A stretch of 64,000 nucleotides of DNA from WHSW01 sp963821345 (GCA_963821345.1 CAWGDM010000002.1:310001-374000), one strand, 5' to 3'; positions 27,692 to 35,714 are shown, counted from the stretch's first letter. Made by a program: numbers and translations. Notes: generated by a model not told the origin, from the sequence alone.

Positions 27692-28930
27692 CTAGGCCGT
27701 CGCAGTAGCCGCCGCGACGTCAACCGCCGACTCGAACGCGTCCACAGTCGGCTCGATCTCGGTCACCGCATGCCCCTCGCGGACCGCGTCGAGCGTCTTC
27801 AGGCCCTCGCCCGTGATCACCGCAACGACCCGCTCATCGCCGCCGATAGCGCCGGACTTGGCCAGCTTCGCCAGCACCGCGGTGGTCACCCCGCCGGCCG
27901 TTTCGGTGAAGATCCCGGTGGTCTCGGCGAGCAGGCGAATCCCGGCGCGGATCTCGGCGTCCGACACCGAGTCGACCGAGCCGCCCGTCCGCCGCGCCAG
28001 TTCGAGCGCGTAGACGCCATCGGCCGGATTTCCGATCGCAAGGCTCTTGGCGATCGTCTCCGGCCGCTGAGGCCTGCAGACCTCGTGGCCGGCAGCGAAC
28101 GCCTCGGCCACCGGGTCGCAGCCGTCCGCCTGGGCGCCGCTGAACACCGGGAGCTCGCCGGAGACGAGGCCGAGATCGAGCCACTCCTCGAACCCGCGTG
28201 CGATCTTCGTGAACAGCGAGCCGGAGGCGATCGGGCAGACGACCCGGTCGGGCAGCTCCCAGCCGAGCTGCTCGACCAGCTCGTAGGCGATCGTCTTCGA
28301 GCCCTCGGCGTAAAACGGGCGCAGGTTGACGTTCACGAACGCCCACGGCCGCGTTTCCGCCAGCTCGGTGCAGAGCCGGTTGACATCGTCGTAGCTGCCG
28401 TTGACGCCGATCAGCCGCGTCCCGTAGACCCCGGTCGCGAGCAGCTTCTGCTCCTCGAGATCCGCGGGCACGAAGACGTACGATTCGAGCCCGGCCGCCG
28501 CGGCGTGGGCCGCGACCGCGTTGGCGAGGTTGCCGGTCGACGCGCAGGCGACGGTCTCGAAGCCCAGCTCGCGGGCCTTGGCCAGCGCCACCGCGACCAC
28601 CCGGTCCTTGAACGAGTGGGTCGGGTTGGCGGCGTCGTTCTTGATCCACAGCTCGCCGATCCCGAGCCGCTCGGCGAGGCGGTCGGCGCGCAGCAGCGGG
28701 GTCAAGCCCGGCTGCAGCGGATCGCGCGGGCGCTCGGCCAGCGGCAGGAAGTCCGCGTAGCGCCAGATGTCGGCCGGCCCGGCCTGGATCTTGCGCTTCA
28801 CCTCGGCCGGGTCGAGTCCGGAGCGGTCGTAGGCGACCTCGAGCGGCCCGAAGCACTGCTCGCAGACGTAGTGGGCCTCGAGCGGGTACTGGTGACCGCA
28901 CTCCTTACAGGCGAGGGTCGTGGGTGTCAT
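27692..28930 (-). CDS. thrC: Threonine synthase (or paralogous PLP enzyme)
   Basis: A 412-residue PLP enzyme from ATG 28930. It begins with a Cys4 ribbon (CKECGHQYPLEAHYVCEQC), then GLTPLLRADRLAERLGIGELWIKNDAANPTHSFKDR with the PLP Lys, the CASTGNLANAVAAHAA phosphate loop and PIASGSLFTKIARG. This is the standard threonine synthase layout using O-phosphohomoserine. It is led by a SAM-I riboswitch and a terminator and followed by a MoaD-like carrier. SAM control would be more expected for methionine synthesis, so a sulphur-related reaction is a possible alternative. Confidence 0.88.
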   Translation of the reverse strand: MTPTTLACKECGHQYPLEAHYVCEQCFGPLEVAYDRSGLDPAEVKRKIQAGPADIWRYADFLPLAERPRDPLQPGLTPLLRADRLAERLGIGELWIKNDAANPTHSFKDRVVAVALAKARELGFETVACASTGNLANAVAAHAAAAGLESYVFVPADLEEQKLLATGVYGTRLIGVNGSYDDVNRLCTELAETRPWAFVNVNLRPFYAEGSKTIAYELVEQLGWELPDRVVCPIASGSLFTKIARGFEEWLDLGLVSGELPVFSGAQADGCDPVAEAFAAGHEVCRPQRPETIAKSLAIGNPADGVYALELARRTGGSVDSVSDAEIRAGIRLLAETTGIFTETAGGVTTAVLAKLAKSGAIGGDERVVAVITGEGLKTLDAVREGHAVTEIEPTVDAFESAVDVAAATATA

Positions 28931-28960
28931 GGTGATGAAACTCCTTCCGGTTCGCTGACG

Positions 28961-28991
28961 AAAAAGACCTCTGCTATTGCGAGCAGAGGTC
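28961..28991 (-). terminator. Riboswitch expression-platform terminator
   Basis: On the minus strand a perfect 10-bp stem GACCTCTGCT/AGCAGAGGTC with loop CGCAAT (28991-28966) is followed by TTTTT (28965-28961). It sits between the SAM-I aptamer and thrC, 30 bases before the start codon, so it should stop transcription when SAM is bound. Confidence 0.92.
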
Positions 28992-29005
28992 CGGAACCGG
29001 ACTTC

Positions 29006-29124
29006 CACTCACATCTCCCAGGCTTCTTGCCTGCTGGAATTGGCACCTGCCCTCCGGTCTTGCGACCTTCGGTGGTTGCCGGGGTTTCATCGGGCCAGTC
29101 CCTCCACCCCTCTGGATGCAGTGG
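29006..29124 (-). promoter_or_regulatory. SAM-I (S-box) riboswitch aptamer
   Basis: The minus-strand leader has the S-box order: AGAGGGGTGGAGGGACTGG, GATGAAACCCCGGCAACC, a variable stem, GGTGCCAATTCCAGC and GGGAGATG. The ends (CACTGCATC and GATGTGAGTG) can pair as P1. It is followed by an intrinsic terminator, the usual transcription-off arrangement. The controlled genes are thrC, the MoaD-like carrier and two nucleotide-sugar genes. Confidence 0.96.
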
Positions 29125-29154
29125 TTATGTGGGCGGAACTCTATCAGCCACGCT

Positions 29155-29194
29155 GCGAGGCGCCAGCCGAAGCCGCGGCACCGTTGAGCCGCCT
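29155..29194. repeat. Dispersed ~40-bp repeat, copy 2
   Basis: Same orientation as copies at 10361 and 41377. Read on the minus strand it has AGGCGGCTCAACGG, GCCGCGGCTTCGGC and GCGCCTCGC. It lies between the SAM riboswitch and corA, near the likely riboswitch promoter. Confidence 0.5.
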
Positions 29195-29281
29195 GGTTCG
29201 TCCCTTGCGGCGGTCGCGCCAGGCGTGGCGTACCCTTGTCGTAGATCGCGATGGACGAGCCCACGAGCGAGACGAGCAACG

Positions 29282-30283
29282 ATGCCGAGCCTTCCCAAGC
29301 CCAGGCTGCGCCGCAACCGCGGCGAGCTCGTCGCGCCGCCTGAGCCCGGCGAGCGCGCGCTTCAGGTCGAGACCGTCCAGGGCTCGGGCCTGCGCTGGGT
29401 CAACATCGAGCGCCCGACGCCGCTCGAGTGCGCCTGGCTGGAGGAGCAGTTCGAGTTCCACGCCCTCGACCTCGAGGACGTGCTCTCCCGAAACCAGCGC
29501 CCGAAGATCGACGAGTACCCGTCCTACCTGTTCATCGTCCTTCACTTTCCGGTCTTCGACCGCCAGGTGAAGCGGCTGAACGCCGGCGAGCTCGACATCT
29601 TCGTCGGCCGCGACTTCCTGGTCACGATCCCGAACACGCCGCTGCAGCCGATCTCCTACCTGTTCGAGCGCTGCCGCCAGAAGGAGGAACTGCGCGAGCA
29701 GCTGTTCTCGCGCGGCTCCGGCTACCTGCTCTACCGGATCATCGACGACGGCTTCGACTACTGCTTCCCGATGCTGCGCAAGATCGGCAACAAGCTCGAC
29801 GCGCTCGAGGACGAGATCTTCGAGGGGCGCTCCGAGGACATCGTCCGCGACATCTCCAACGCCAAGCAGGAGATCATCAACTTCCGCAAGGTGATCCGCC
29901 CGCAGCGCACCGTCCTGCGCGACCTGGAGAAGCTCGATCAGGACTTCCTCGCCCCCGAGGGCGGCGAGCTGGAGATCTACTTCGACGACATCGGCGACGC
30001 GCACGAGCGGATCTGGGACATGCTCGAGAACTACAAGGAGGTCGCCGAGGCGCTCGAGGAGACCAACGAGTCCTACATCTCCCACCGGGTCAACGACATC
30101 CTCCGGGTGCTGACCTCGATCAGCGTCATCGTCCTGCCGCTGACGCTGATCGCCAGCATCTGGGGCATGAACGTCGGCGTCCCCGGCGAGGGCGACACGA
30201 CCGACTTCTACGTGATCGTCGCCGCGATGATCGTCCTGCTGCTCGGGATGGTCGCCTACTTCCGGCGCCGCGGCTGGCTCTAG
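29282..30283 (+). CDS. corA: CorA-family magnesium/cobalt transporter
   Basis: A 333-residue protein with the large cytoplasmic funnel domain (LDLEDVLSRNQRPKIDEYPSYLFIVLHFP; LNAGELDIFVGRDFLVTIPN) and two C-terminal membrane segments: LTSISVIVLPLTLIASI followed by the pore signature GMN (WGMNVG), then FYVIVAAMIVLLLGMVAYF and a basic tail. Length and topology fit CorA. It is transcribed away from thrC. Confidence 0.93.
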   Translation: MPSLPKPRLRRNRGELVAPPEPGERALQVETVQGSGLRWVNIERPTPLECAWLEEQFEFHALDLEDVLSRNQRPKIDEYPSYLFIVLHFPVFDRQVKRLNAGELDIFVGRDFLVTIPNTPLQPISYLFERCRQKEELREQLFSRGSGYLLYRIIDDGFDYCFPMLRKIGNKLDALEDEIFEGRSEDIVRDISNAKQEIINFRKVIRPQRTVLRDLEKLDQDFLAPEGGELEIYFDDIGDAHERIWDMLENYKEVAEALEETNESYISHRVNDILRVLTSISVIVLPLTLIASIWGMNVGVPGEGDTTDFYVIVAAMIVLLLGMVAYFRRRGWL

Positions 30284-30762
30284 CTTCCATCCGTAGGATG
30301 CCGCCGTGTGGCAAACCGCCGCACGCTCGGCTGAGTGCCTGCAAATCGCCACCGTTTCCCGTCCAACCCGAGCGGCGTAAACCCGGCCTCAGCCCAAGCG
30401 TCCCTCGCTCGTTTGCGAAGCCCGTTTGGCGACGCCGGGCGGGTTGGATCCCACGCGCCCGGAAACAGCAGCCCGGTAGTGCGGTGATCGTGCAAGACGG
30501 CGTGATCGGCGAGCAGGGTCGCCAGTCGATCCACGATCGGCACGATGCGATCCTGGCCCGCCTCCGACTTGGTGGTGAGGAACTGCTTCGAGGATCCGTC
30601 CCACGCGCGGCTGACGCGAAGCGTGTGGGCGCCCAGGTCGATCGCCTCCCAGTCCATTGCCAGCAGCTCGCCCATGCGCAGCCCGGCGTAGACGGCGAGC
30701 CCGAGCGCCGCATGGTCGGTGGCCGGTAGTGCCGCGATCAGCGTCGCCGTCCCCCGCCATCA
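30280..30762 (-). pseudogene. Tyrosine recombinase (integrase) remnant
   Basis: The frame is open from just after a TGA at about 30763 to the stop at 30280 with no plausible full start. It holds the middle of a phage-type integrase: LGLAVYAGLRMGELLAMDWEAIDL (box I Arg), TTKSEAGQDRIVPI (the beta-hairpin Lys) and GLLFPGAWDPTRPASPNGLRKRARDAW. The conserved HxxR and Tyr of the catalytic C-terminus are absent, replaced by an unrelated 25-residue tail, and the N-terminal DNA-binding arm is lost. An ATG at 30675 could allow a fragment to be made. No att sites were recognised. Confidence 0.75.
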
Positions 30763-30808
30763 GATGTGCCCGGCCGGAGCGAGGAGGAGAGCGGCGTCGC
30801 GCCGGGGC

Positions 30809-32467
30809 TCAGCCGGCGAGCCGGTGTTCGAAGACGCGCTCGAACGCAAGTTCGTCATCCGCGGCGGTTGTCTTGTCGAGTCGCATCGTGGCCGCTTCTC
30901 GGCGCAGCTTCAGGGTCGCGATCTGGTTGTTGAACAGCGGGCCCTCGACGAAGCGCCAGCGCAATCCCGGGTCGGAGACTCCTGCGAGCCGGGCGAGCCC
31001 GCGACCGATCGCATGACCTAACCTCGAGACGCCGAACCGGATCGCGCGCTTCTCGGAGTCGCCGAGTGGATTGCGCATCGGCGAGCAGACGGCCTGATAG
31101 ACGGCGCTGCGAACCTCCGCCGCGCGTGGAAACGCGACCTCGGCCAGATAGGCGTGATGCACGTCGCCGCCGAGGATCACGATTGACGCCGGCGCCTTAC
31201 CCCGCTTGCCCGAGCCGACCTCCCGCAGCAGGTCGGCGAGGCGATCGAACGAGATCCGGAAGGCCGCCCAGTGCTCGAGATCGAGGTCCCGACGCAGGCG
31301 TTCTCCCACCCAGGCACCGAGCGGGCCCCAGGCTCCGTCGCACACCGCCTCGCTCCATGCCTCCAGGTAGTGCATCCCCGGGCCGAGCAGGAACGGCAGC
31401 GAGGAGCCGATCACGAGGTGGTCGAAGTCCCCACTCGCGTGCTCAACGATCCAGTCCCACTCGTCGTCGTCGAAGATCGAGCGTCGCTCGGGCTTTAGGA
31501 CCCGGCCCGCCCGTGAGTCCATCATGATCACCCGGGTCTTACCGATGTCGCGATAGGTGGTCCACCGCGTGCCCTCGATCTCTCGGTCGGCGCGTGACGC
31601 GAACTCGCGCAGGACGGGGGTCGCGTCACCGTCGGCGGCCGTGACCGCCTGGTAGGTCTCGTTCTCGGCCAGCTCTCGCGGCGAGAGGTTGCCGATGTGC
31701 TGGTAGATCCAGTAGCTCATAAACCCACCCACGATCCGCTCCTGCCACCACGGCTTGCGGCGCATGTCGGCGACCCAGGAGCGCGAGATGTTCCAGTCGT
31801 CGTGCATGTCGTGGTCGTCGAAGACCATTGAGCTCGACACCGTCGAGAGCAGCCAGCGGATCACCGGTTCGCCCCAGGCCTCGCGATAGAGGCGGGTGTA
31901 CTCCTCGAAGTCGGCCACCTCGTCCAGCGGAACCTCGTCTTCCCCGCGACGATCTCCTCGACGTTGCTCGATCCACTCCTTGACCGTCGGCGCCAGCTCG
32001 TCCGCATAGACCTGGTCGCCGAGCATCAGGATCGCCTCGGGGAAATCGCTGCGATCTCCGCGCAACATCTGGCGAGCGAGGACGTAGAGCGCGTCCACCT
32101 CGCGTCCGCGCTCATCCTCGTCCTTGGTCAGCGTGTAGGGAGGTTCGTGGGGGAGTGAGACTCGGCAGGAGGCGAAGACCAGGTCGATCTTGCCGCCGGG
32201 CTTCAGCGTCCCGATGGCGCTGGGTGGGAAGTCAAAGTCCGCGGGTGGCCAGAGCGTCTCTTCGTCCAGCGCGACCTCGTAGTCGAAGACGCCGCCCGGC
32301 TCGAGCCCGTCGATGCAGAGCAGCGCGTAGTGGTGATCTGCGACTGCAAACGTCGGCGCCCGTTTGCCCAGGACCTCAACCTCACAGGCGACATCGGTCT
32401 CGACCCAGACCGTGGCCTCGGTGTCGCTGACGTATCGCACCAGGGGTCCAAGGACCAGCCGCGCCAT
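30809..32467 (-). CDS. PhoD-like alkaline phosphatase family protein
   Basis: A 552-residue metallophosphoesterase without a signal peptide. An N-terminal Fn3-like domain (LVRYVSDTEATVWVETD) precedes the PhoD core: DLVFASCRVS, ILMLGDQVYADE, MVFDDHDMHDDWN, and near the C-terminus IVILGGDVHHAYLAEV, supplying the metal ligands. Family members hydrolyse phosphodiesters or phosphomonoesters. Absence of a Tat signal suggests a cytoplasmic protein, unlike classic PhoD. Confidence 0.87.
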   Translation of the reverse strand: MARLVLGPLVRYVSDTEATVWVETDVACEVEVLGKRAPTFAVADHHYALLCIDGLEPGGVFDYEVALDEETLWPPADFDFPPSAIGTLKPGGKIDLVFASCRVSLPHEPPYTLTKDEDERGREVDALYVLARQMLRGDRSDFPEAILMLGDQVYADELAPTVKEWIEQRRGDRRGEDEVPLDEVADFEEYTRLYREAWGEPVIRWLLSTVSSSMVFDDHDMHDDWNISRSWVADMRRKPWWQERIVGGFMSYWIYQHIGNLSPRELAENETYQAVTAADGDATPVLREFASRADREIEGTRWTTYRDIGKTRVIMMDSRAGRVLKPERRSIFDDDEWDWIVEHASGDFDHLVIGSSLPFLLGPGMHYLEAWSEAVCDGAWGPLGAWVGERLRRDLDLEHWAAFRISFDRLADLLREVGSGKRGKAPASIVILGGDVHHAYLAEVAFPRAAEVRSAVYQAVCSPMRNPLGDSEKRAIRFGVSRLGHAIGRGLARLAGVSDPGLRWRFVEGPLFNNQIATLKLRREAATMRLDKTTAADDELAFERVFEHRLAG

Positions 32468-32568
32468 CGCTGATCAGCCTACCCCCCGTTTTTCACTAAC
32501 TCTGAGCCCGCACACTCGCGAAGCATGCCGCTTGCGTGACTACTCATAGTGATCGGCATCGTGCTCGC

Positions 32569-32607
32569 AAAGAAAGGCCGGCGGCGGATCCTCGCCCGCC
32601 GCCGGCC
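32569..32607 (-). terminator. Rho-independent terminator after csbD-like gene
   Basis: A perfect 12-bp GC stem (32576-32587 with 32596-32607, loop of 8) is followed on the minus strand by TTTCTTT (32575-32569). It lies 14 bases after the CsbD-like stop codon. Confidence 0.85.
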
Positions 32608-32620
32608 TGCGATCGAACGC

Positions 32621-32800
32621 TTACTTTCGGTCGCGCCCGAGCAACGACTTTGCGGTGTCGGCCGCTTTGTCGGCCGCATCCTTTAGTGATGACTTGGCCT
32701 GGTCGGCCTTGCCCTCTCGCTTGAGATCCTTGTCGTCGGTCAGGGCCCCGGCCGCTTCCTTCGCGCGTCCCTTGGCCTCATCAACGTTCTTGTCGGTCAT
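32621..32800 (-). CDS. CsbD-family stress-response protein
   Basis: A 59-residue hydrophilic protein: MTDKNVDEAKGRAKEAAGAL, then DDKDLKREGKADQAKSSLKDAADKAADTAKSLL. This is the CsbD pattern (K.(E)...GK.KE..G.LTDD..L..EGK.DQ..G). The Shine-Dalgarno GAGAGGA lies 5 bases upstream. CsbD genes are induced by general stress in Bacillus; the biochemical role is unknown. Confidence 0.88.
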   Translation of the reverse strand: MTDKNVDEAKGRAKEAAGALTDDKDLKREGKADQAKSSLKDAADKAADTAKSLLGRDRK

Positions 32801-32833
32801 CTGTGTCCTCTCGGGGGTGGGTGGCGTCCCGCG

Positions 32834-33202
32834 CTAAACGGCGGGCCTGGTTTCGGTTTCCGGTTCGGTCTCGGATCGCTCGGCCTCCGCCGGCTCCGCG
32901 TCGGGGTCGAGCTGCGTGGCGTGCTCCTCGTGCGCGCTCGCCGTCTGGCGTTCACGCTCGGCCGCCCGCGATCGTTCCTCCGCCTCGGCCGCCTCGCGGC
33001 GCGCGCGTGCTGCCTGCTCATCGGCCGCCGCTGCCTCCTTGTCGGCCGCTAGACCGCGGGCAGCCGCCTCGTCGCGATGCTCGCTCGCGAGCTGACGTCG
33101 GTTCTCGAGCTCGCGATGTCGTCGTGCTCGCATCGCCGCCGCGACCAGCGCGATCACGATCACGGCGCCGATCACGATCAAGACGATTGCAACTGTGCTC
33201 AT
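32834..33202 (-). CDS. Small membrane-anchored coiled-coil protein
   Basis: A 122-residue protein with one N-terminal membrane helix (VAIVLIVIGAVIVIALVAAAM, residues 4-24), a basic stop-transfer stretch RARRHRELENRR, then a long Ala/Glu/Arg-rich helix likely to form a coiled coil, ending in a Glu/Pro-rich tail. No known domain recognised. It lies between the CsbD-like gene and the 24-residue peptide, all on the minus strand, suggesting a stress-related cluster. Confidence 0.7.
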   Translation of the reverse strand: MSTVAIVLIVIGAVIVIALVAAAMRARRHRELENRRQLASEHRDEAAARGLAADKEAAAADEQAARARREAAEAEERSRAAERERQTASAHEEHATQLDPDAEPAEAERSETEPETETRPAV

Positions 33203-33330
33203 TTGTGATTCCTTCCTTTCGGTTGGTGTGGCAGCGTCTCAGCGAACGCCCATGGTCCTGTCCGGTTCGCACGGCATCCGGCCCGGTGTGGGGCCACAAG
33301 ATGCCCACCGACCCGGCACCGACTGTGTCT

Positions 33331-33405
33331 CTAGGCGATGCGGCGGAAGAGGTAGAGGGCGAGCAAGACGAGGACGATGATCACGAGGATGGTGACGATG
33401 GACAT
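33331..33405 (-). CDS. 24-residue hydrophobic membrane peptide
   Basis: The frame encodes MSIVTILVIIVLVLLALYLFRRIA, written here in parts: MSIVTILVIIV and LVLLALYLFRRIA. It is a single membrane helix with a basic end. A good Shine-Dalgarno (GGAG, 5 bases before ATG) supports translation. Two tandem palindromic repeats lie just upstream. Function unknown; similar tiny peptides accompany CsbD and DUF-type stress genes in actinobacteria. Confidence 0.6.
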   Translation of the reverse strand: MSIVTILVIIVLVLLALYLFRRIA

Positions 33406-33419
33406 GTGAACTCCGATCG

Positions 33420-33475
33420 ATTAGGGGATGGGTGTAACGGTCCCCGAATTAGGGGATCGGTGTAACGGTCCCCGA
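33420..33475. repeat. Two contiguous 28-bp palindromic repeats
   Basis: Units at 33420-33447 and 33448-33475 differ at one position. Each begins ATTAGGGGAT and ends TAACGGTCCCCGA, so GGGGA and TCCCC form the arms of a hairpin. They resemble REP-type extragenic palindromes. The pair lies immediately upstream of the 24-residue peptide gene. Confidence 0.85.
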
Positions 33476-33725
33476 TCGCCTCACCGCTGACTTCGCTCGT
33501 CGTGCGTCGAGGCAATGGGTAGGACGAGGAAGTCGGGCAACGCAGCTCAACCCGCTCCGGGCCGAACGTCGAGGCGTAAGCCCGCCTGATCGTGAGGTAC
33601 CCGAATTCGGCCCCAGCAAACTGAGATCGACCGCTTTTCGTTGCACTGAGCCACTCGGCGATCTTTGAGATGCCGGAGCGGTGAGAGCGACCCTCCCCCC
33701 GGGGTCGCGAGATACTGCGCGGGCG
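33476..33725. other. Intergenic stretch with a SnoaL-type upstream block
   Basis: No convincing gene in these 250 bases. The final part (33706-33731, running into the next gene) is a 26-base block identical to the region upstream of the SnoaL-like gene at 57246, including GATACT 9 bases before the ATG. The rest shows no promoter, RNA or terminator that I can support. Confidence 0.5.
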
Positions 33726-34127
33726 ATGTCGAAGGAAAACGTGGAGATTGTGCGGCGGGCCAACGCCGCCTATGCGGCGGGAGGGGTGGACGCCACCCTT
33801 CCCTACTTCACTGACGACACGGTCCTGTACTCGATTCCGGAGTGGCTCGATGACCCCGAGTACCACGGCCACGATGGGCTTCGAAGGCTTGACCGGCAAT
33901 GGCGAGACAACTTTGACGACTTCAGCTTCGACGCCCAAGCGCTGCACGACGCCGGGGACGCCGTCGTATCCCTGCTTGAGCTGACCGGTCGCACCAAGGG
34001 CTCGGCTATCCCAATGACAATGCAGATAGGAGCAGTCGTCTCCGAGTTCGCGGACGGACGGATTGCTGTGCAGCGTCTCTTCTCGAGCTGGGAGTCGGCC
34101 CTCCGGGCGGCTGACCTGTCGGGGTAG
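33726..34127 (+). CDS. SnoaL-like/NTF2-fold protein
   Basis: A 133-residue protein starting MSKENVEIVRRANAAY with the cone-fold pattern PYFTDDTVLYSIPEW, HGHDGLRRLDRQW and a C-terminal WESALRAADLSG. Members of this fold include polyketide cyclases, isomerases and many proteins without catalytic role. First of a tandem array; the next gene begins 3 bases after its stop. GATACT lies 9 bases before the ATG, suggesting a near-leaderless message. Confidence 0.8.
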   Translation: MSKENVEIVRRANAAYAAGGVDATLPYFTDDTVLYSIPEWLDDPEYHGHDGLRRLDRQWRDNFDDFSFDAQALHDAGDAVVSLLELTGRTKGSAIPMTMQIGAVVSEFADGRIAVQRLFSSWESALRAADLSG

Positions 34128-34130
34128 GCG

Positions 34131-34538
34131 ATGTCGCGGGAGAACCTCGACGTCTTTAAGAGGGGGACCGATGCGTTCAACCGCCGAGACTTCGAGGCGT
34201 GGTTGGCGGAGCTCGACCCGGAGGTGGAGTGGCAGTCGGCGCTGCCGATCCTGCTGACGACGGGCGACGGCGTGTACCAGGGACACGAGCGCCTGCGCGA
34301 GATGCTCCGGGAGCTTGACGATGCCCTGGACGAGCTCACGGTCGAGTACTCGGACATCCGCGACCTCGGCGATCGAGTGCTCGCTATCGGTCGGCTTCAC
34401 ACCCGCGGCAACCTGAGCGGAGCCGCGACCGACTCGTCCTTCGCCATTCTGTGCGACTACAGGGGCGGCAAGACGACGCGGGTCCGAACCTATCTGGACC
34501 CCGCCGAAGCCCTAGAAGCCGCCGGGCTGTCGAAGTAG
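34131..34538 (+). CDS. SnoaL-like/NTF2-fold protein
   Basis: A 135-residue paralogue of the preceding gene: MSRENLDVFKRGTDAFNRRDFEAWLAELDPEVEWQS, then YQGHERLREMLRELDDAL and DIRDLGDRVLAIGRLHTRG, ending RTYLDPAEALEAAGLSK. It is closer to the copy at 56839-57246 than to its immediate neighbour, judging by the DIRDLGDRVLAIG and YLDPxEALEAAGLS segments. Catalytic residues cannot be assigned. Confidence 0.82.
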   Translation: MSRENLDVFKRGTDAFNRRDFEAWLAELDPEVEWQSALPILLTTGDGVYQGHERLREMLRELDDALDELTVEYSDIRDLGDRVLAIGRLHTRGNLSGAATDSSFAILCDYRGGKTTRVRTYLDPAEALEAAGLSK

Positions 34539-34541
34539 GCG

Positions 34542-34583
34542 ATGTCGCAGGAGAACGTCGAGACTCATCCGCCGCGGGTTTGA
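34542..34583 (+). pseudogene. Truncated third SnoaL-like gene start
   Basis: Three bases after the previous stop the sequence reads MSQENVE in the usual family way, then diverges to THPPRV and a stop. The spacing (TAG-GCG-ATG) repeats that of the first pair. It is the 5' end of a lost tandem copy; nothing of the rest is recognisable up to the convergent gene at 34656. Confidence 0.65.
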
Positions 34584-34645
34584 CCCCGATCGCGAAGGGG
34601 GCCTCGAGCGCTCAGCGCCGGACCGTCGGCGTAGGCGGGGATGGC

Positions 34646-34670
34646 GTCCTCGTCGCTACGGGACGAGGAC
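34646..34670 (-). terminator. Hairpin at the 3' end of the MDR gene
   Basis: A perfect 9-bp stem (34646-34654 with 34662-34670, loop of 7); the stop codon of the MDR gene lies at the loop. No U-tract follows, so termination is uncertain. It separates two convergent units. Confidence 0.35.
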
Positions 34671-35714
34671 GAGCTTGCCCTTGGATGCTGAGCTCTCCAG
34701 CAGCTCGTGCGCGTGGCGCGCGTCCCTGAGCGGCAGGCGCTCGGCCACGACCGGGTGGATCTTGCCCTCGCGAAGTAGCTCGACCAGCACGCCAAAGTCC
34801 TCGCGGAACTGTTCCGCGTCGAACGGCTCCCCACCGACTGCTCCGGTTCGCCTCGTCGCCCTGTCGCGGTACTTCTGGACATGGTAGGCGTAGACCCGCC
34901 GGCGGGGCGACAGCTTGTCCCAGAGCCAAACGGCCGCGATCGCCGCATACCACTTGATCACCGCCGGCCAGTCCTTGTGCCCGTCTTTGAGCGTGTCGTA
35001 GCGCCCGAACACGACGAGTCTGCCGCCGGGCCGCAGCGCGCGGAACGAGCGCAGCGAGATCGGGCCACCCAGGCTGTCGACGACGATGTCCACGCCGCCG
35101 GCCTCCTCGCGCACGCGGGCCAGGAAGTCCTCGTTGCGGTAGTCGATGGCCACCGCGCCGAGCGCCTCGACCTTGGCTCGGTCGCGAGCGGAAGCGGTCC
35201 CGTAGACGCGAAGCCCAGCCACGGCTCCCAGCTCCAGGGCCGCAACGCCGACCCTACCCGCCGCCCCGTGGACGAGCACCGTCTCTCCGCGCTGCGCCTT
35301 GGCCGTGCCGTGGAGCACCTGGTAAGCGGTCATGTAGGGAAAGAGGAGACTCAGGACCTCTCCCGGATCAAGGTCCTCGGGAACGCCGACTGCGCCGGAC
35401 TCCGGCACGCAGACGCGGCCCGCGTCCGCGCCCCAGACCGTCAGCGCGCCGATGCGGTCGCCGACGCGCAGCCTCGAACAGCCCGGGCCGAGCTCCTCGA
35501 CGACCCCGACGAGCTCGTAGCCGGGCGTGAACGGCGGTTTCGGCGCGCCCGGGAGGTAGGTGCCGGCACGCAGCTGGGAATCGGTGAACGACACCCCCGC
35601 CGCCAGAACCTTGACGAGCACCTCGCCCGGCCCCGGCCGGGGATCGTCCGACTCCACCACCCTTAGGACCTCGGGCCCGCCGTAATGATCGACGACGACG
35701 CGCTTGGTGGACAT
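34656..35714 (-). CDS. Zinc-free MDR-family NADPH:quinone reductase-like protein
   Basis: A 352-residue medium-chain reductase: MSTKRVVVDHYGGPEVLRVVE, PGPGEVLVKVLAAGVSFTDSQLRAG, FTPGYELVGVVEELG, and the NADPH motif LVHGAAGRVGVAALELGAVAG. Zinc ligands of alcohol dehydrogenases are missing, as in quinone reductases. A strong Shine-Dalgarno (AGGAGG) precedes the ATG. There is a mid-C-terminal insertion (IKWYAAIAAVWLWDKLSPRRRVYAYHVQKYR) found in one MDR subgroup. Confidence 0.87.
   Translation of the reverse strand: MSTKRVVVDHYGGPEVLRVVESDDPRPGPGEVLVKVLAAGVSFTDSQLRAGTYLPGAPKPPFTPGYELVGVVEELGPGCSRLRVGDRIGALTVWGADAGRVCVPESGAVGVPEDLDPGEVLSLLFPYMTAYQVLHGTAKAQRGETVLVHGAAGRVGVAALELGAVAGLRVYGTASARDRAKVEALGAVAIDYRNEDFLARVREEAGGVDIVVDSLGGPISLRSFRALRPGGRLVVFGRYDTLKDGHKDWPAVIKWYAAIAAVWLWDKLSPRRRVYAYHVQKYRDRATRRTGAVGGEPFDAEQFREDFGVLVELLREGKIHPVVAERLPLRDARHAHELLESSASKGKLVLVP

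Noticed and set aside
33420..33475. CRISPR array
   Set aside because: Only two contiguous units with no spacers, and no cas genes in the window.
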